The notes below the pieces were generated by a model. The model worked only from the letters and a program-made list of their open reading frames with translations. It did no database searches and was not told the DNA's origin. This document shows, piece by piece, positions 24,437 through 34,521 of a DNA stretch of 61,082 nucleotides. Source of the stretch: Nocardioides jensenii JCM 1364 = NBRC 14755. GTDB taxonomy: Bacteria > Actinomycetota > Actinomycetes > Propionibacteriales > Nocardioidaceae. Position 1 is the stretch's first letter. Each line of letters begins with the position of its first letter. The stretch is from the NCBI RefSeq assembly GCF_001552535.1, contig NZ_BCRJ01000085.1, positions 1 to 61,082 on the forward strand, given 5' to 3'. The position numbers and the translations under genes are program-made.

Positions 24437-24442
24437 TAGCCT
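24437..24442 (+). promoter_or_regulatory. Internal leaderless -10 element before murE
   Basis: TAGCCT, 6 bases before GTG 24449. It predicts a separate leaderless murE transcript inside the division cluster, at one of its few non-overlapping junctions (52-bp gap after ftsI). Confidence 0.5.
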
Positions 24443-24448
24443 CGCGCC

Positions 24449-25954
24449 GTGGTGAGCGACAAGGAACCGACGGCGGCCAGGCCCGCCGAGCCCCGACCGA
24501 CCCCGCTGTCGGAGGTCGCCGGCTGGCTCGGGCTCGACGTCGAGGCCGAGGTCTCGGTCACCGGTGTGTCGCTCAGCTCGCACCGGGTGCTGCCCGGTGA
24601 CCTGTACGCCGCCCTGCCCGGGGCGCGTGCCCACGGGGCGTCGTACGCCGCCAGTGCCGTCAGCGCCGGAGCCGTGGCGGTGCTGACCGACGCGGCCGGC
24701 GCCGAGCTGCTGCGAGACCTCGACGTGCCGGTGCTCGTGGTCGACGAGCCTCGGGCCCGTCTCGGGCGCCTGGCCGCTCGCCTGCACGGCAACCCTGCCG
24801 GGAGCATGCGGATGATCGCGGTGACCGGCACCCAGGGCAAGACCACGACCACCCGACTCGCGGAGGCCGCGCTCCAGGGCGCGGGCATCCACGCTGCGGT
24901 GATCGGCACGGTCGGCACGCGCGTGGACGGCCAGGACATCGAGACCTCGCTGACCACCCCCGAGGCACCCGACCTGCACGGCCTGTTCGCGATGATGCGC
25001 GAGCGCGGGGTCGAGGCGTGCGCCATGGAGGTCTCCAGCCACGCGTTGGTGATGGGACGCGTCGACGGGGTGGTCTTCGACGTCGCGGTCTTCACCAACC
25101 TCGGTCGTGACCACCTCGACTTCCACCATGACGTCGAGAGCTACTACGCGGCCAAGGCCTCCCTCTTCACCCCCGAACGGGCCCGGCTCGGCCTGGTCAA
25201 CCTCGATGACGAGCACGGCCGCCGACTGCTCGCGGAGACCGAGATCGAGATGCGCAGCTTCGCGATCGAGGACCCGACCGCCGACTGGCGGGCCATCGAC
25301 CTCGACCTGGCCCCCGACGGCTCCGCCTTCACCGTGGCCGGACCCGATGGGGTGCGCGTGCGCACCTCGGTGCCGATCCCCGGCGACTTCAACGTCGCCA
25401 ACGCGCTGGCCGCGATCGCCGCGGCGGCCGAGGCCGGCTACGACGTCGAGACGGTTGCCCGCGCCCTGGCACTCGGCAACGGCGTGCCCGGACGCCTGGA
25501 GCGGGTCCCGGTCCCGCAGGGCTACAGCGTCGTGGTCGACTACGCCCACAAGCCCGACGCCGTCGAGGCCGCCCTGCGTACGCTGCGCCCCCTCACCGCC
25601 GGCAGGCTGATCATCGTGATCGGCGCCGGAGGCGACCGCGACACCGGCAAGCGTCCCGTGATGGGTGAGATCTCGGCCCGGCTGGCCGACCTGGTCATCG
25701 TCACCAACGACAACCCGCGCTCCGAGGAGCCGGCCGCGATCCGCGCCGAGGTGCTGGCCGGCACGGTCGGCGGCGCCGCCGAGGTGCTCGAGATCGGCAA
25801 CCGCCGCGAGGCGATCCGCACCGCCCTGCAGCGCGCGGAGTTCGGCGACATCGTGCTGGTCGCCGGCAAGGGACACGAGACCGGACAGGAAGTCGCCGGG
25901 GTCGTGCACCCCTTCGACGACCGCGAGGTGGTCCGTGAGGAGGCTTCGCGATGA
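24449..25954 (+). CDS. murE: UDP-MurNAc-tripeptide synthetase MurE
   Basis: A 501-aa Mur ligase that adds the third-position diamino acid to UDP-MurNAc-L-Ala-D-Glu. The ATP site is GTQGKTTTTRLAEAAL, the middle domain carries EVSSHAL and NLGRDHLDFH, and the C-terminal substrate motif is DNPRSEEP, the version associated with diaminopimelate rather than lysine (which would be DNPA-like). Whether it uses meso- or LL-DAP cannot be told from the motif. GTG 24449 or GTG 24452 may serve as start. Stop overlaps murF. Confidence 0.96.
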   Translation: MVSDKEPTAARPAEPRPTPLSEVAGWLGLDVEAEVSVTGVSLSSHRVLPGDLYAALPGARAHGASYAASAVSAGAVAVLTDAAGAELLRDLDVPVLVVDEPRARLGRLAARLHGNPAGSMRMIAVTGTQGKTTTTRLAEAALQGAGIHAAVIGTVGTRVDGQDIETSLTTPEAPDLHGLFAMMRERGVEACAMEVSSHALVMGRVDGVVFDVAVFTNLGRDHLDFHHDVESYYAAKASLFTPERARLGLVNLDDEHGRRLLAETEIEMRSFAIEDPTADWRAIDLDLAPDGSAFTVAGPDGVRVRTSVPIPGDFNVANALAAIAAAAEAGYDVETVARALALGNGVPGRLERVPVPQGYSVVVDYAHKPDAVEAALRTLRPLTAGRLIIVIGAGGDRDTGKRPVMGEISARLADLVIVTNDNPRSEEPAAIRAEVLAGTVGGAAEVLEIGNRREAIRTALQRAEFGDIVLVAGKGHETGQEVAGVVHPFDDREVVREEASR

Positions 25955-27390
25955 TCCCGATGACGCTGGCCGAGATCGCTGAGGTGGTCGGTGGTGACGT
26001 TGTCGGCGATCCCGCCTTCGTCGTGACCGGCCCGGCCTTCGTCGACAGTCGGCAGGTGCAGGCGGGCGGGCTCTTCGTGGCCGTCGTCGGCGAGCGGGTC
26101 GACGGCCACGACTACGCGGCCGGTGCGGTGGCCGCCGGCGCGTCCGCCGTGCTCGGCTCCCGCGCCACCGAGGTGGCGACGGTCGTCGTACCCGACCCGG
26201 TGGCGGCCCTGGGGCTGCTGGCCCGGCACGTGCTCGACGCGCTGCCCGGCCTCGTCGTGGTGGCGATGACCGGCAGCCAGGGCAAGACCGGGACCAAGGA
26301 CTACCTCGCCCAGGTGCTCGCCGCGGCCGGACCCACGGTCGCGACGCTGGGCAACCTGAACAACGAGCTGGGCGTGCCGTTGACCGTGCTGCGGGTCACC
26401 GAGGAGACCCGCTTCCTGGTCGTCGAGATGGGCGCTCGGGGCATCGGGCACATCACCTATCTGTGCGGCATCGCGCCGCCCTCCGTCGCGGCCGTGCTCA
26501 ATGTCGGCACCGCGCACGTGGGGGAGTTCGGATCGCGCCAGGCGATCGCGGTCGCCAAGGGCGAGATCCTGGAGGCGCTGCCCGCCGACGGGGTGGCCGT
26601 GATCAACGACGACGACGCGCTGACCACGGTGATGGACGCACGCACCAACGCTCGCGTCGTGCGGTTCGGCCTCACCGACCGCCCCGACGTCACCTGGACA
26701 GGGGTGTCGTACGACGACCTCGACCGACCGTCCGGCGTGCTCCACGTGTTCGGCGAGCAGCGGCCGGTCACCCTGCGACAGTCGGGGGAGCACCAGCTCC
26801 TCAACGCCGGCGCCGCGGCCGCCCTGGCGCACGCTGCCGGGGTCGGCACCGACGACATCGCTGCCCGGTTGTCCGACGCGACCGGTCTCTCGGCGTGGCG
26901 GATGGAGCTGCACGAGGTGCCGGACGGGCCCGTGGTGATCAACGACGCCTACAACGCCAACCCGGCCTCGATGCGGGCCGCGATCTCGACACTGCGTGCC
27001 ATCGCCGGACGCCGCGGTGCGCGCAGCATCGCGCTGTTGGGCGAGATGTTGGAGCTCGGCTCGGACGCCGACGACGACCACCGGGCCCTCGGTGCCCACG
27101 CCGTCGACGCCGGCGTCGACGTACTGCTCGTGGTGGGTGAGGCAGCCAGACCGATGCTCCAGGGAGCGGCGAACGTCACACCCGCACGCGGCACGGCGAT
27201 GTTCGTCGCGGATCGGGCCGCGGCTCTGGCATGGTTGCGCGAGAACACCGACGCGAACGACGTCGTGCTCGTGAAGGCCTCCCGGGCCGCCGGGCTCGAA
27301 TGGGTCGCCCACGGACTGACCGAGGGTGATCACGCATCAGCACAGGACGATGGGCCCCGGCCCGACCAGATGGAGGAGACGCAGGGATGA
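25951..27390 (+). CDS. murF: UDP-MurNAc-tripeptide--D-Ala-D-Ala ligase MurF
   Basis: A 479-aa Mur ligase that adds D-Ala-D-Ala to complete the pentapeptide. An N-terminal domain of about 100 residues precedes the ATP motif GSQGKTGTKDYLAQVLAA; the middle region holds LGNLNNELGVPLTVL and VEMGARGIGHI, and the C-terminal domain the signature NDAYNANPASMRAAI. ATG 25951 overlaps the murE stop and its own stop overlaps mraY. Confidence 0.96.
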   Translation: MIPMTLAEIAEVVGGDVVGDPAFVVTGPAFVDSRQVQAGGLFVAVVGERVDGHDYAAGAVAAGASAVLGSRATEVATVVVPDPVAALGLLARHVLDALPGLVVVAMTGSQGKTGTKDYLAQVLAAAGPTVATLGNLNNELGVPLTVLRVTEETRFLVVEMGARGIGHITYLCGIAPPSVAAVLNVGTAHVGEFGSRQAIAVAKGEILEALPADGVAVINDDDALTTVMDARTNARVVRFGLTDRPDVTWTGVSYDDLDRPSGVLHVFGEQRPVTLRQSGEHQLLNAGAAAALAHAAGVGTDDIAARLSDATGLSAWRMELHEVPDGPVVINDAYNANPASMRAAISTLRAIAGRRGARSIALLGEMLELGSDADDDHRALGAHAVDAGVDVLLVVGEAARPMLQGAANVTPARGTAMFVADRAAALAWLRENTDANDVVLVKASRAAGLEWVAHGLTEGDHASAQDDGPRPDQMEETQG

Positions 27391-28499
27391 GAGCGATCCT
27401 GCTCAGTGGTGGGCTCTCGCTGCTGTTGTCGTTGATCGGCACCCGCTATGCGATCAAGGTGCTCTCGGCCAAGGGGTACGGCCAGGAGATCCGCGAGGAC
27501 GGGCCGACCAGTCACCACGTCAAGCGGGGCACCCCCACCATGGGCGGCACCGTCATCATCTTCGCCAGCGTGATCGGCTACGCGTTCGCCAAGCTGATCA
27601 CCCAGGACCTCCCGTCGGCGTCGGCGCTCCTGCTGCTGTTCCTCTTCGTCGGACTCGGACTGGTCGGCTTCCTCGACGACTTCATCAAGATCTACAAGCA
27701 GCGCAACCTCGGCCTGCGCAGCAAGGCCAAGATGGTCGGGCAGACCCTGATCGCGGTGGTCTTCGGTGCGCTGGCGCTGTCGCCGTGGCTCGAGGACGAG
27801 CGTGGACGCACCCCGGCGTCGACCCATCTCTCCTTCATCCGCGACAGCGGGTTCGTGCTGCCCTCGGTGCTGGTGGTCGCACTGATCTGGGTGATCGTGA
27901 CCGGCACCAGCAACGCGGTCAACCTCACCGACGGTCTCGACGGGCTGGCCGCGGGCGCCTCGGTGATGGTCTTCGGTGCCTACACCCTGGTCAACATCTG
28001 GCAGAACAACCAGTGGTGCGGCCAGAACGACATCACCTACGGCCGCTGCTACGAGGTGCGTGACCCGCTCGACCTGGCCATCATCGCGGCGGCGATCACC
28101 GGCGCCTGCTTCGGGTTCCTGTGGTGGAACGCCTCCCCGGCCCAGATCTTCATGGGCGACACGGGCTCGCTGGCGCTGGGTGGTGCCCTGGCCGGCCTGG
28201 CCATCCTGACCCGCACCGAGCTGCTGCTGCTCATCCTCGGCGGGCTGTTCGTCGTGGTCACGCTGTCGGTGATCATCCAGGTCGGCGTCTTCAAGGCCAG
28301 CCGGGCCAGCGGACTGTTCCGGTCGGTGTTCCGGGTCAAGGCCGGGCACCGGGTCTTCCGCATCGCGCCGATCCACCACCACTTCGAGATGCTCGGCTGG
28401 GAGCAGGTGACCGTGGTCATCCGCTTCTGGATCATCACCGGACTGTGCGTGGCCACCGGCCTCGGGGTCTTCTACGCCGAGTGGGTGGCGGGCACGTGA
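27387..28499 (+). CDS. mraY: Phospho-MurNAc-pentapeptide transferase MraY
   Basis: A 370-aa polytopic membrane enzyme that makes lipid I from UDP-MurNAc-pentapeptide and undecaprenyl phosphate. About ten helices are visible. The catalytic and magnesium-binding motifs are LVGFLDDFIKIY, NAVNLTDGLDGLAAG and IHHHFEMLGW near the C-terminus. It overlaps murF upstream (ATGA) and murD downstream (GTGA). Confidence 0.97.
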   Translation: MRAILLSGGLSLLLSLIGTRYAIKVLSAKGYGQEIREDGPTSHHVKRGTPTMGGTVIIFASVIGYAFAKLITQDLPSASALLLLFLFVGLGLVGFLDDFIKIYKQRNLGLRSKAKMVGQTLIAVVFGALALSPWLEDERGRTPASTHLSFIRDSGFVLPSVLVVALIWVIVTGTSNAVNLTDGLDGLAAGASVMVFGAYTLVNIWQNNQWCGQNDITYGRCYEVRDPLDLAIIAAAITGACFGFLWWNASPAQIFMGDTGSLALGGALAGLAILTRTELLLLILGGLFVVVTLSVIIQVGVFKASRASGLFRSVFRVKAGHRVFRIAPIHHHFEMLGWEQVTVVIRFWIITGLCVATGLGVFYAEWVAGT

Positions 28500-29959
28500 G
28501 CGTCGATTCCCTGGGCAGGCACGACTCCTGGAAGGGCGTGCGGGCCGCGGTCGCCGGCTTCGGCGTCTCGGGGTTCGCCGCGGCCGACAACCTGCTCTTC
28601 CTGGGTGCGACCGTGGTCGCGATGGACGAGAGGGTCGACGGCAAGGAGGAACAGGCCGAGCTGCTGCGCAGCCTGGGTGCCGACATCCGCCTCGGACCGG
28701 GAGCCACGGGCACACTCCCCGACGACGTCGACGTGCTCGTCACGTCACCAGGCTGGCGTCCCGACGCTCCACTGCTGGCCCAGGCTCGCGAACGTGACGT
28801 CCCGATCTGGGGCGAGGTCGAGCTGGCCTGGCGGTTGCGCGATCCCGAGAACGCCGCCCCGTGGCTCGCGGTCACCGGCACCAACGGCAAGACCACCACC
28901 GTCCAGATGCTCGACTCCATCCTCCGAGCCGCCGGCCTGCGCAGTGTCGCGGTCGGAAACGTCGGGCTGCCGATCGTCGAGGCCGTCATGGACCCCGAGC
29001 CGTACGACGTCCTCGCCGTCGAGCTCTCCAGCTTCCAGCTGCACTACACCTCCTCGATGGCCGCCGAGTCGGCCGTAGTGCTCAACGTCGCCGAGGACCA
29101 CCTCGACTGGTACCAGGGCGAGTCCGCGATGGCCGACTACGCGGCCGACAAGGGCCGCATCTTCGAGCACGCGCAACGCGCCTGCATCTACAACGTCGCC
29201 GAGCCGATCACCGAGGAGCTGGTCCGCGAGGCCGACGTGCAGGAGGGCGCCCGGGCGATCGGGTTCACCCTGGGCATGCCGGCCGTGGGCATGCTCGGCA
29301 TCGTCGAGGACATGCTGGTCGACCGGGCGTTCATCGAGCAGCGCGAGAGCAGCGCGGCCGAGCTCTGCACGATCGCGGACCTCGCCTCCCCAGCCCCGCA
29401 CTTCGTGGCCGACGCCCTCGCCGCCGCGGCGCTGGCTCGGGCCCACGGGGTCTCGCAGACCGCCGTGCGTGACGGGCTGCGCGCGTTCCGTCCCGACGGA
29501 CACCGCATCGCCCTGGTCGCCGAGCACGCGGGCATCACCTGGGTCGACGACTCCAAGGCCACCAACCCGCATGCAGCCGCCTCCTCCCTGGGTGGCTACG
29601 AGAAGGTCGTCTGGGTGGCCGGCGGGCTGGCCAAGGGTGCGCGCTTCGACCAGCTCGTCGAAGCGATGCGCGAGAGGCTCCGGGCCGTCGTACTCCTCGG
29701 TGCCGACCGGCATGTGATCGCCGACGCCCTTTCGCGACACGCCCCGGATGTGCCGGTCATCGAGATCGGTGCCGGGGAGACTGGGGCCCAGGAATCACCC
29801 ATGGACGAGGTGGTGGCGGCTGCTGGTGGCCTGGCCCGGGCGGGCGACACGGTGCTGCTGGCTCCGGGTTGCGCCTCCATGGACATGTTCGCCAACTACG
29901 GCGAGCGTGGAGACAGGTTTGCCGAAGCGGTCCGCCGCCACATCGAACGACAGGAATGA
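28496..29959 (+). CDS. murD: UDP-MurNAc-L-alanine--D-glutamate ligase MurD
   Basis: A 487-aa Mur ligase adding D-Glu. A Rossmann-like N-terminal domain (VAGFGVSGFAAADNLLFLG), the ATP motif VTGTNGKTTTVQML, the middle NVAEDHLDWY and the C-terminal DDSKATNPHAAASSL are all clear. GTG 28496 overlaps the mraY stop; earlier in-frame starts lie inside mraY and are rejected. It is followed by ftsW after 15 bases. Confidence 0.96.
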   Translation: MSVDSLGRHDSWKGVRAAVAGFGVSGFAAADNLLFLGATVVAMDERVDGKEEQAELLRSLGADIRLGPGATGTLPDDVDVLVTSPGWRPDAPLLAQARERDVPIWGEVELAWRLRDPENAAPWLAVTGTNGKTTTVQMLDSILRAAGLRSVAVGNVGLPIVEAVMDPEPYDVLAVELSSFQLHYTSSMAAESAVVLNVAEDHLDWYQGESAMADYAADKGRIFEHAQRACIYNVAEPITEELVREADVQEGARAIGFTLGMPAVGMLGIVEDMLVDRAFIEQRESSAAELCTIADLASPAPHFVADALAAAALARAHGVSQTAVRDGLRAFRPDGHRIALVAEHAGITWVDDSKATNPHAAASSLGGYEKVVWVAGGLAKGARFDQLVEAMRERLRAVVLLGADRHVIADALSRHAPDVPVIEIGAGETGAQESPMDEVVAAAGGLARAGDTVLLAPGCASMDMFANYGERGDRFAEAVRRHIERQE

Positions 29960-29974
29960 CCGGAGGGGCACCAG

Positions 29975-31285
29975 GTGGCCAGTACGACGACCGAGCGTGA
30001 ATCGGGTGTCGACTCGCCGAGCCGCCCCCGCGTCTCTTCGCGCTCCCGAGTCCCTTCTGGCCCGGCCAGGCTGCTGCACTCCTTGGCAGAGCGCGTCTCC
30101 GTCATTCGCAGGGCTCTCGACCGCCCGCTGACGTCGTACTACCTGCTGCTCGGGGCGTCCGCGCTGCTGCTGACCATCGGCCTGATCATGGTGATGTCGG
30201 CCTCGAGCGTCTACTCCTACCGTGAGAACGGCGACTCCTACGCCGTGGTCAAGCGCCAGCTGATGTGGGTGGTGATCGGGCTGCCGGTCGCCTGGACGGC
30301 GTCTCGGATGCCCCAGCGCGTGATCAGGAAGCTGGTCTGGCCGGCACTGGGCATGTCGATGCTCCTGCTCGCCCTGACCCGCACCCCACTGGGGTTGACC
30401 CGCAACGGCCAGACCAACTGGCTGGCGGTCGGTCCGATCGCGATCCAGCCCTCCGAGATCGCCAAGCTCGCGGTGATCCTGTGGGCCGCCCACGTCTACG
30501 CGAACAAGCACCGCCGCCTGGGCGAGCTGCACCACGTGCTGATGCCCGTCGTGCCGGGCATGGGACTGGTCGTCGCGCTCGTGCTGCTGCAGCGCGACCT
30601 CGGCACCGCGTTGGTGCTGATGGCGATCATGCTGGCCATGCTGTGGGTGGTCGGTGCGCCGGCCCGGCTCTTCGCACTCGCGATCTCGGTGCTGGGAGTG
30701 GGCGCGTTCTACCTGGCCACCACCAACGAGGAGCGTCGCGGGCGGCTGTTGAGCTTCGTCGATCCGTTCAAGGAGTACCACGACGCGGGCTGGCAGCCGG
30801 CCCACGGTCTCTACGCCCTGGCCACCGGCGGGTGGTTCGGGCAGGGCATCGGGGCCAGCCAGCAGAAATGGGGCGACCTGCCCGAGGCCCACACCGACTT
30901 CATCTTCGCCGTGCTCGGCGAAGAGCTCGGGCTGGTCGGCACCCTGCTGGTGCTGGCGCTGTTCCTGACCATCGCCTACGCGGCGATCCGCGTGGCCACC
31001 CACACCCGTGACCCGTTCGTGCGCTTCACGACGTTCGGCATCACCGTGTGGCTGCTCGGCCAGATGATCATCAACGTCGGCATGGTGCTGGCGCTGCTGC
31101 CGGTCGTCGGCATCCCGCTTCCCCTGGTCTCCTATGGTGGTTCCGCGCTGCTGCCCTCCCTGGTCGCCCTGGGGCTGCTGATCGGGTTCGCCCGCTCGGA
31201 GCCCGAGGCCGCCCGTGCGTTGGCGACGCGCAAGCGAAACCGTGCGGCCGGGTTGTCGGCCGGTTCAACTCGTCGAGGAAATTGA
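29975..31285 (+). CDS. ftsW: Peptidoglycan glycosyltransferase FtsW (SEDS)
   Basis: A 436-aa SEDS-family membrane protein that polymerises septal glycan with FtsI. A hydrophilic N-terminus of about 50 residues precedes ten helices; typical segments are LLLTIGLIMVMSASSVYSY, the large loop with GRLLSFVDPFKEYHDAGWQP, and PLPLVSYGGSALLPSLVALG near the end. The basic tail ends with TRRGN. GTG 29975 follows GGAGGGG by a few bases. Its stop shares one base with the murG start (TGATG). Confidence 0.95.
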   Translation: MASTTTERESGVDSPSRPRVSSRSRVPSGPARLLHSLAERVSVIRRALDRPLTSYYLLLGASALLLTIGLIMVMSASSVYSYRENGDSYAVVKRQLMWVVIGLPVAWTASRMPQRVIRKLVWPALGMSMLLLALTRTPLGLTRNGQTNWLAVGPIAIQPSEIAKLAVILWAAHVYANKHRRLGELHHVLMPVVPGMGLVVALVLLQRDLGTALVLMAIMLAMLWVVGAPARLFALAISVLGVGAFYLATTNEERRGRLLSFVDPFKEYHDAGWQPAHGLYALATGGWFGQGIGASQQKWGDLPEAHTDFIFAVLGEELGLVGTLLVLALFLTIAYAAIRVATHTRDPFVRFTTFGITVWLLGQMIINVGMVLALLPVVGIPLPLVSYGGSALLPSLVALGLLIGFARSEPEAARALATRKRNRAAGLSAGSTRRGN

Positions 31286-32355
31286 TGCGCGTCCTTCTTG
31301 CCGGCGGTGGATCTGCCGGCCACACCTCACCCCTGCTCGCGACCGCCGATGCGCTGGTGCGACTCGACCCGGCCACCGAGATCACCTGCCTGGGCACGCG
31401 CGAGGGTCTCGAAGCCCGCCTGCTGCCGGAGGCCGGGCTGCCGCTGGAGTTCGTGCCCCGGGTGCCGCTCCCGCGCCGGCCCGGCAAGGCGCTGCTGCGC
31501 ACTCCAGGACGGCTGCGTGCCGCCCGCGCGGCGGCCCTCGACGTGATCGACCGGTTCCGCCCCGACGTCGTGGTCGGCTTCGGCGGCTACGTGTCGGTTC
31601 CCGCCTATCTCGCCGCCCGCAAGCGGCACGTGCCGATCGTGGTGCACGAGGGCAACGCGCTGCCCGGCATCGCGAATCGGCTCGGTGCGCGGCTGACCAC
31701 CCACGTGGCCACGTCGTTCCCCGACACCGAGCTGCGGAATGCGACCTGCACCGGCCTGCCGATCCGGAGGATGATCGCCACGCTCGACCGCGCCGCCCTC
31801 CGAGCCGAGGGGCGCAGCGCCTTCGGCCTCGACGCCGACCGTCCCACGCTGCTGGTCACCGGCGGCTCCCAGGGCGCGACCAGTCTCAACGAGTCGGTGG
31901 CTGCCGCCGCGCCCGCGTTCGCGGAGGCGGGGATTCAGGTGCTCCACGTGGTCGGGCCCAAGCACGCCCTCGAGGCCCCGGTCACCGGTACGCCGTACGT
32001 CGTCCTCAACTATGTCGACCGCATGGACCTCGCCTACGCGGCAGCAGACGCGGTGCTGTGCCGCTCGGGCAGCAACACGGTCACCGAGGTCTCCGGCGTC
32101 GGCCTGCCGGCGATCTACGTGCCGTTGCCGATCGGCAACGGCGAGCAGGCACTCAACGCCCGCCCGGTGGTGGACGCCGGGGGAGGCCTCCTGGTCAGCG
32201 ACCAGGCGCTGACCCCGGAATGGATCGCCGCCACCGTCCCCGACCTGCTCACCGATGCCCCGCGACTGGCGCAGATGGGTGCCGCGGCTGCGCACGTGAT
32301 CCCCCTGGACGCCGACGAGAAGCTGGCTCGGATGATCCTGGAGGCGGCACGATGA
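31285..32355 (+). CDS. murG: UDP-GlcNAc:lipid I GlcNAc transferase MurG
   Basis: A 356-aa GT-B glycosyltransferase that makes lipid II at the inner face of the membrane. Motifs: LLAGGGSAGHTSPLLATADAL at the N-terminus, VVGFGGYVSVPAYLAA, VVHEGNALPGIANR, then the C-domain LLVTGGSQGATSLNE and LCRSGSNTVTEVSGVGLPAIYV. It is coupled to ftsW by a one-base overlap and to murC by ATGA. Confidence 0.96.
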   Translation: MRVLLAGGGSAGHTSPLLATADALVRLDPATEITCLGTREGLEARLLPEAGLPLEFVPRVPLPRRPGKALLRTPGRLRAARAAALDVIDRFRPDVVVGFGGYVSVPAYLAARKRHVPIVVHEGNALPGIANRLGARLTTHVATSFPDTELRNATCTGLPIRRMIATLDRAALRAEGRSAFGLDADRPTLLVTGGSQGATSLNESVAAAAPAFAEAGIQVLHVVGPKHALEAPVTGTPYVVLNYVDRMDLAYAAADAVLCRSGSNTVTEVSGVGLPAIYVPLPIGNGEQALNARPVVDAGGGLLVSDQALTPEWIAATVPDLLTDAPRLAQMGAAAAHVIPLDADEKLARMILEAAR

Positions 32356-33782
32356 AGATCCCCGTTCCCGACGAGCTGTCGCCGGCCGACGAGCTCGGCC
32401 GGGTGCACTTCATCGGCATCGGTGGCGCCGCCCTCTCGGGCATCGCCAAGATCATGGCCCAGCGCGGGCTGCAGGTCACCGGCAGCGACGACAACGACAC
32501 GCCGTTCCTGCCGGCGTTGCGTGAGCTCGGCGTGACCTGTCACCTGGGCTATGCCGCCGAGCACGTGGGCGGTGCCGACACCGTGGTCGTCACGACGGCC
32601 GCTCGCGAGGACAACCCCGAGGTGCTCGAGGCACAGCGACGTGGCCTGCGGATGCTGCCGCGCTCGGCCGGCCTGGCCTCGGTGATGGCCAGCAAGAGCG
32701 TGCTCGCCGTGGCCGGCACCCACGGCAAGACCACCACCACCTCGCTGCTGACAATGGCCCTGCTCGAGGCCGGCGCCGACCCGACGTACGCCATCGGTGC
32801 CGTGCTCGTGCAGACCGGCAGCAATGCCCACGACGGAGCCGGGGACCTGTTCGTCGCCGAGGCCGACGAGAGTGACGGCGCGTTCCTGGTCTACCGGCCG
32901 CATGCCGGAATCGTCACCAACGTCGAGGCCGACCACCTCGACGTGTGGGGCACCGAAGCGGCCTACCGTGCTGCCTTCGTCGAGTTCGTCGACACCCTCG
33001 ACGACGACGGCGTGCTGGTGTGTTGCCTCGACGATGCCGGCGCCGCTGCGCTGGCCGACGTGGCTCGTGACCGGGGCCGCGAGGTGATCGGGGTGGGAGA
33101 GTCCGCCACCGCCGACCTGCGAGCGGTCGACCTCGCCTTCGAGGGGAGCAACTCGCGCTTCACCGTCGTGCGCGGTGACGCGGTGCTCGGCACCGTCGAG
33201 CTCCAGATCCCCGGTCGTCACTACGTCCTCGATGCCCTGGCCGCACTCGCGCTCGGCCTGCGACTCGGCTTCCCGTTCGACGCCCTGGCCCGGGGTCTGG
33301 CCGGATTCACCGGCTCCCGCCGGCGCATGGAGCACAAGGGTGAGGTCGCCGGCGTTCGTGTCTACGACAGCTATGCCCACCACCCGGTCGAGATCGCCGG
33401 TGACCTCCAGGCCGCGCGAGCCGTGGCCGGCGACGGACGCCTGGTCGTCTGCTACCAGCCGCACCTGGTCTCGCGCACCCGCATCTTCGGCACGGCGATG
33501 GGGGAGGCGCTCGGCGCGGCGGACGAAGTCGTCGTGCTCGACGTCTACGTCGCCCGCGAAGACCCCGACCCCGAGGTCACCGGTCGACTGATCGCCGATG
33601 CGGTCCCGTTGCCGCGCGCGCAGGTGCGGTTCGTCCCGGACCGTGGCGACGCGGCCGGCGTGCTCGTCGACATCGCGCGACCCGGTGACCTGGTGCTCAC
33701 GCTGGGCGCCGGTGACGTGACCGAGGTCGGCCCCCACGTGCTGGCCCTGCTCGCGGCTCGGGAGGAGTCCGCAGGTGCTTGA
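32352..33782 (+). CDS. murC: UDP-MurNAc--L-alanine ligase MurC
   Basis: A 476-aa Mur ligase catalysing the first peptide step. The N-terminal nucleotide fold has VHFIGIGGAALSGIAKIM, the ATP motif is VAGTHGKTTTTSLLTMAL, the middle has EADESDGAFL and NVEADHLDVW, and the C-terminal domain DSYAHHPVEIAGDL. It overlaps ftsQ by 8 bases. Confidence 0.96.
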   Translation: MKIPVPDELSPADELGRVHFIGIGGAALSGIAKIMAQRGLQVTGSDDNDTPFLPALRELGVTCHLGYAAEHVGGADTVVVTTAAREDNPEVLEAQRRGLRMLPRSAGLASVMASKSVLAVAGTHGKTTTTSLLTMALLEAGADPTYAIGAVLVQTGSNAHDGAGDLFVAEADESDGAFLVYRPHAGIVTNVEADHLDVWGTEAAYRAAFVEFVDTLDDDGVLVCCLDDAGAAALADVARDRGREVIGVGESATADLRAVDLAFEGSNSRFTVVRGDAVLGTVELQIPGRHYVLDALAALALGLRLGFPFDALARGLAGFTGSRRRMEHKGEVAGVRVYDSYAHHPVEIAGDLQAARAVAGDGRLVVCYQPHLVSRTRIFGTAMGEALGAADEVVVLDVYVAREDPDPEVTGRLIADAVPLPRAQVRFVPDRGDAAGVLVDIARPGDLVLTLGAGDVTEVGPHVLALLAAREESAGA

Positions 33783-34521
33783 GCGCTTCCACCGAGAACG
33801 GCCCGACGAGGAGGAGCTGAGCCGGCGGCGCTTCGCTCGCCGCCAGTGGGCCCGCCGCTGGCTGCACCTGCGTGTCGTCCTCATCGGCGCCGCCCTGTTC
33901 GTGGCCCTGGTCGTCGGCTGCTGGCTGGTGTTCTTCTCCTCCGTTCTCGCGGTCAAGGGTGTCGACGTCGAAGGCACCAAGCTGCTCACCGAGCAGCAGG
34001 TGCTGGTCGCGGCCGACGTACCCACCGGGGAGCCGTTGGCCCGCGCCGACATGGGAGAGATCCGCGACCGGATCGAGGCCCTGCCCGAAGTGGCCTCGGC
34101 CGACGTGTCACGGGAGTGGCCCGACCGCATCCTGGTGCGCGTCACCGAGCGCGTGGCAGTCGCCGTCGTGGAGCGCGGTGGCGCGCTGCGAGGCATCGAC
34201 GCGACCGGTTTCGGGTTCCGTGACTACAAGGTGGCGCCCCCACGTCTGCCCCGCCTGAAGGTCGACGACGACACCGGGACCGAGGCGGTCGCCGAGGGTG
34301 CCAAGGTGCTGGCCAGCCTGCCCGCCACCATCGCCGGCAAAGTGGAGTACGTCGAGCTGCACACGGTCGACCAGATCTCCCTGAAGTTGCGCGACGGGCG
34401 CACCATCGAGTGGGGGAGCGCGGAGCGCTCCGAGGACAAGTCGAAGGTGATCGCGCTCCTCCTGCGCCAGAAGGCCGACGTGTACGACGTCACCGTGCCC
34501 GGGCAGCCCACCACCCGCTGA
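33775..34521 (+). CDS. ftsQ: Cell division protein FtsQ/DivIB
   Basis: A 248-aa bitopic protein: a basic cytoplasmic N-terminus, one membrane helix (LRVVLIGAALFVALVVGCWL), then a POTRA domain beginning AVKGVDVEGTKLLTEQQVLV, with the conserved EVASADVSREWPDRILVRVTER, and a beta domain. FtsQ recruits FtsL and the septal synthase. GTG start inside the end of murC. It ends a run of overlapping genes; a 337-bp gap follows. Confidence 0.93.
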   Translation: MLERFHRERPDEEELSRRRFARRQWARRWLHLRVVLIGAALFVALVVGCWLVFFSSVLAVKGVDVEGTKLLTEQQVLVAADVPTGEPLARADMGEIRDRIEALPEVASADVSREWPDRILVRVTERVAVAVVERGGALRGIDATGFGFRDYKVAPPRLPRLKVDDDTGTEAVAEGAKVLASLPATIAGKVEYVELHTVDQISLKLRDGRTIEWGSAERSEDKSKVIALLLRQKADVYDVTVPGQPTTR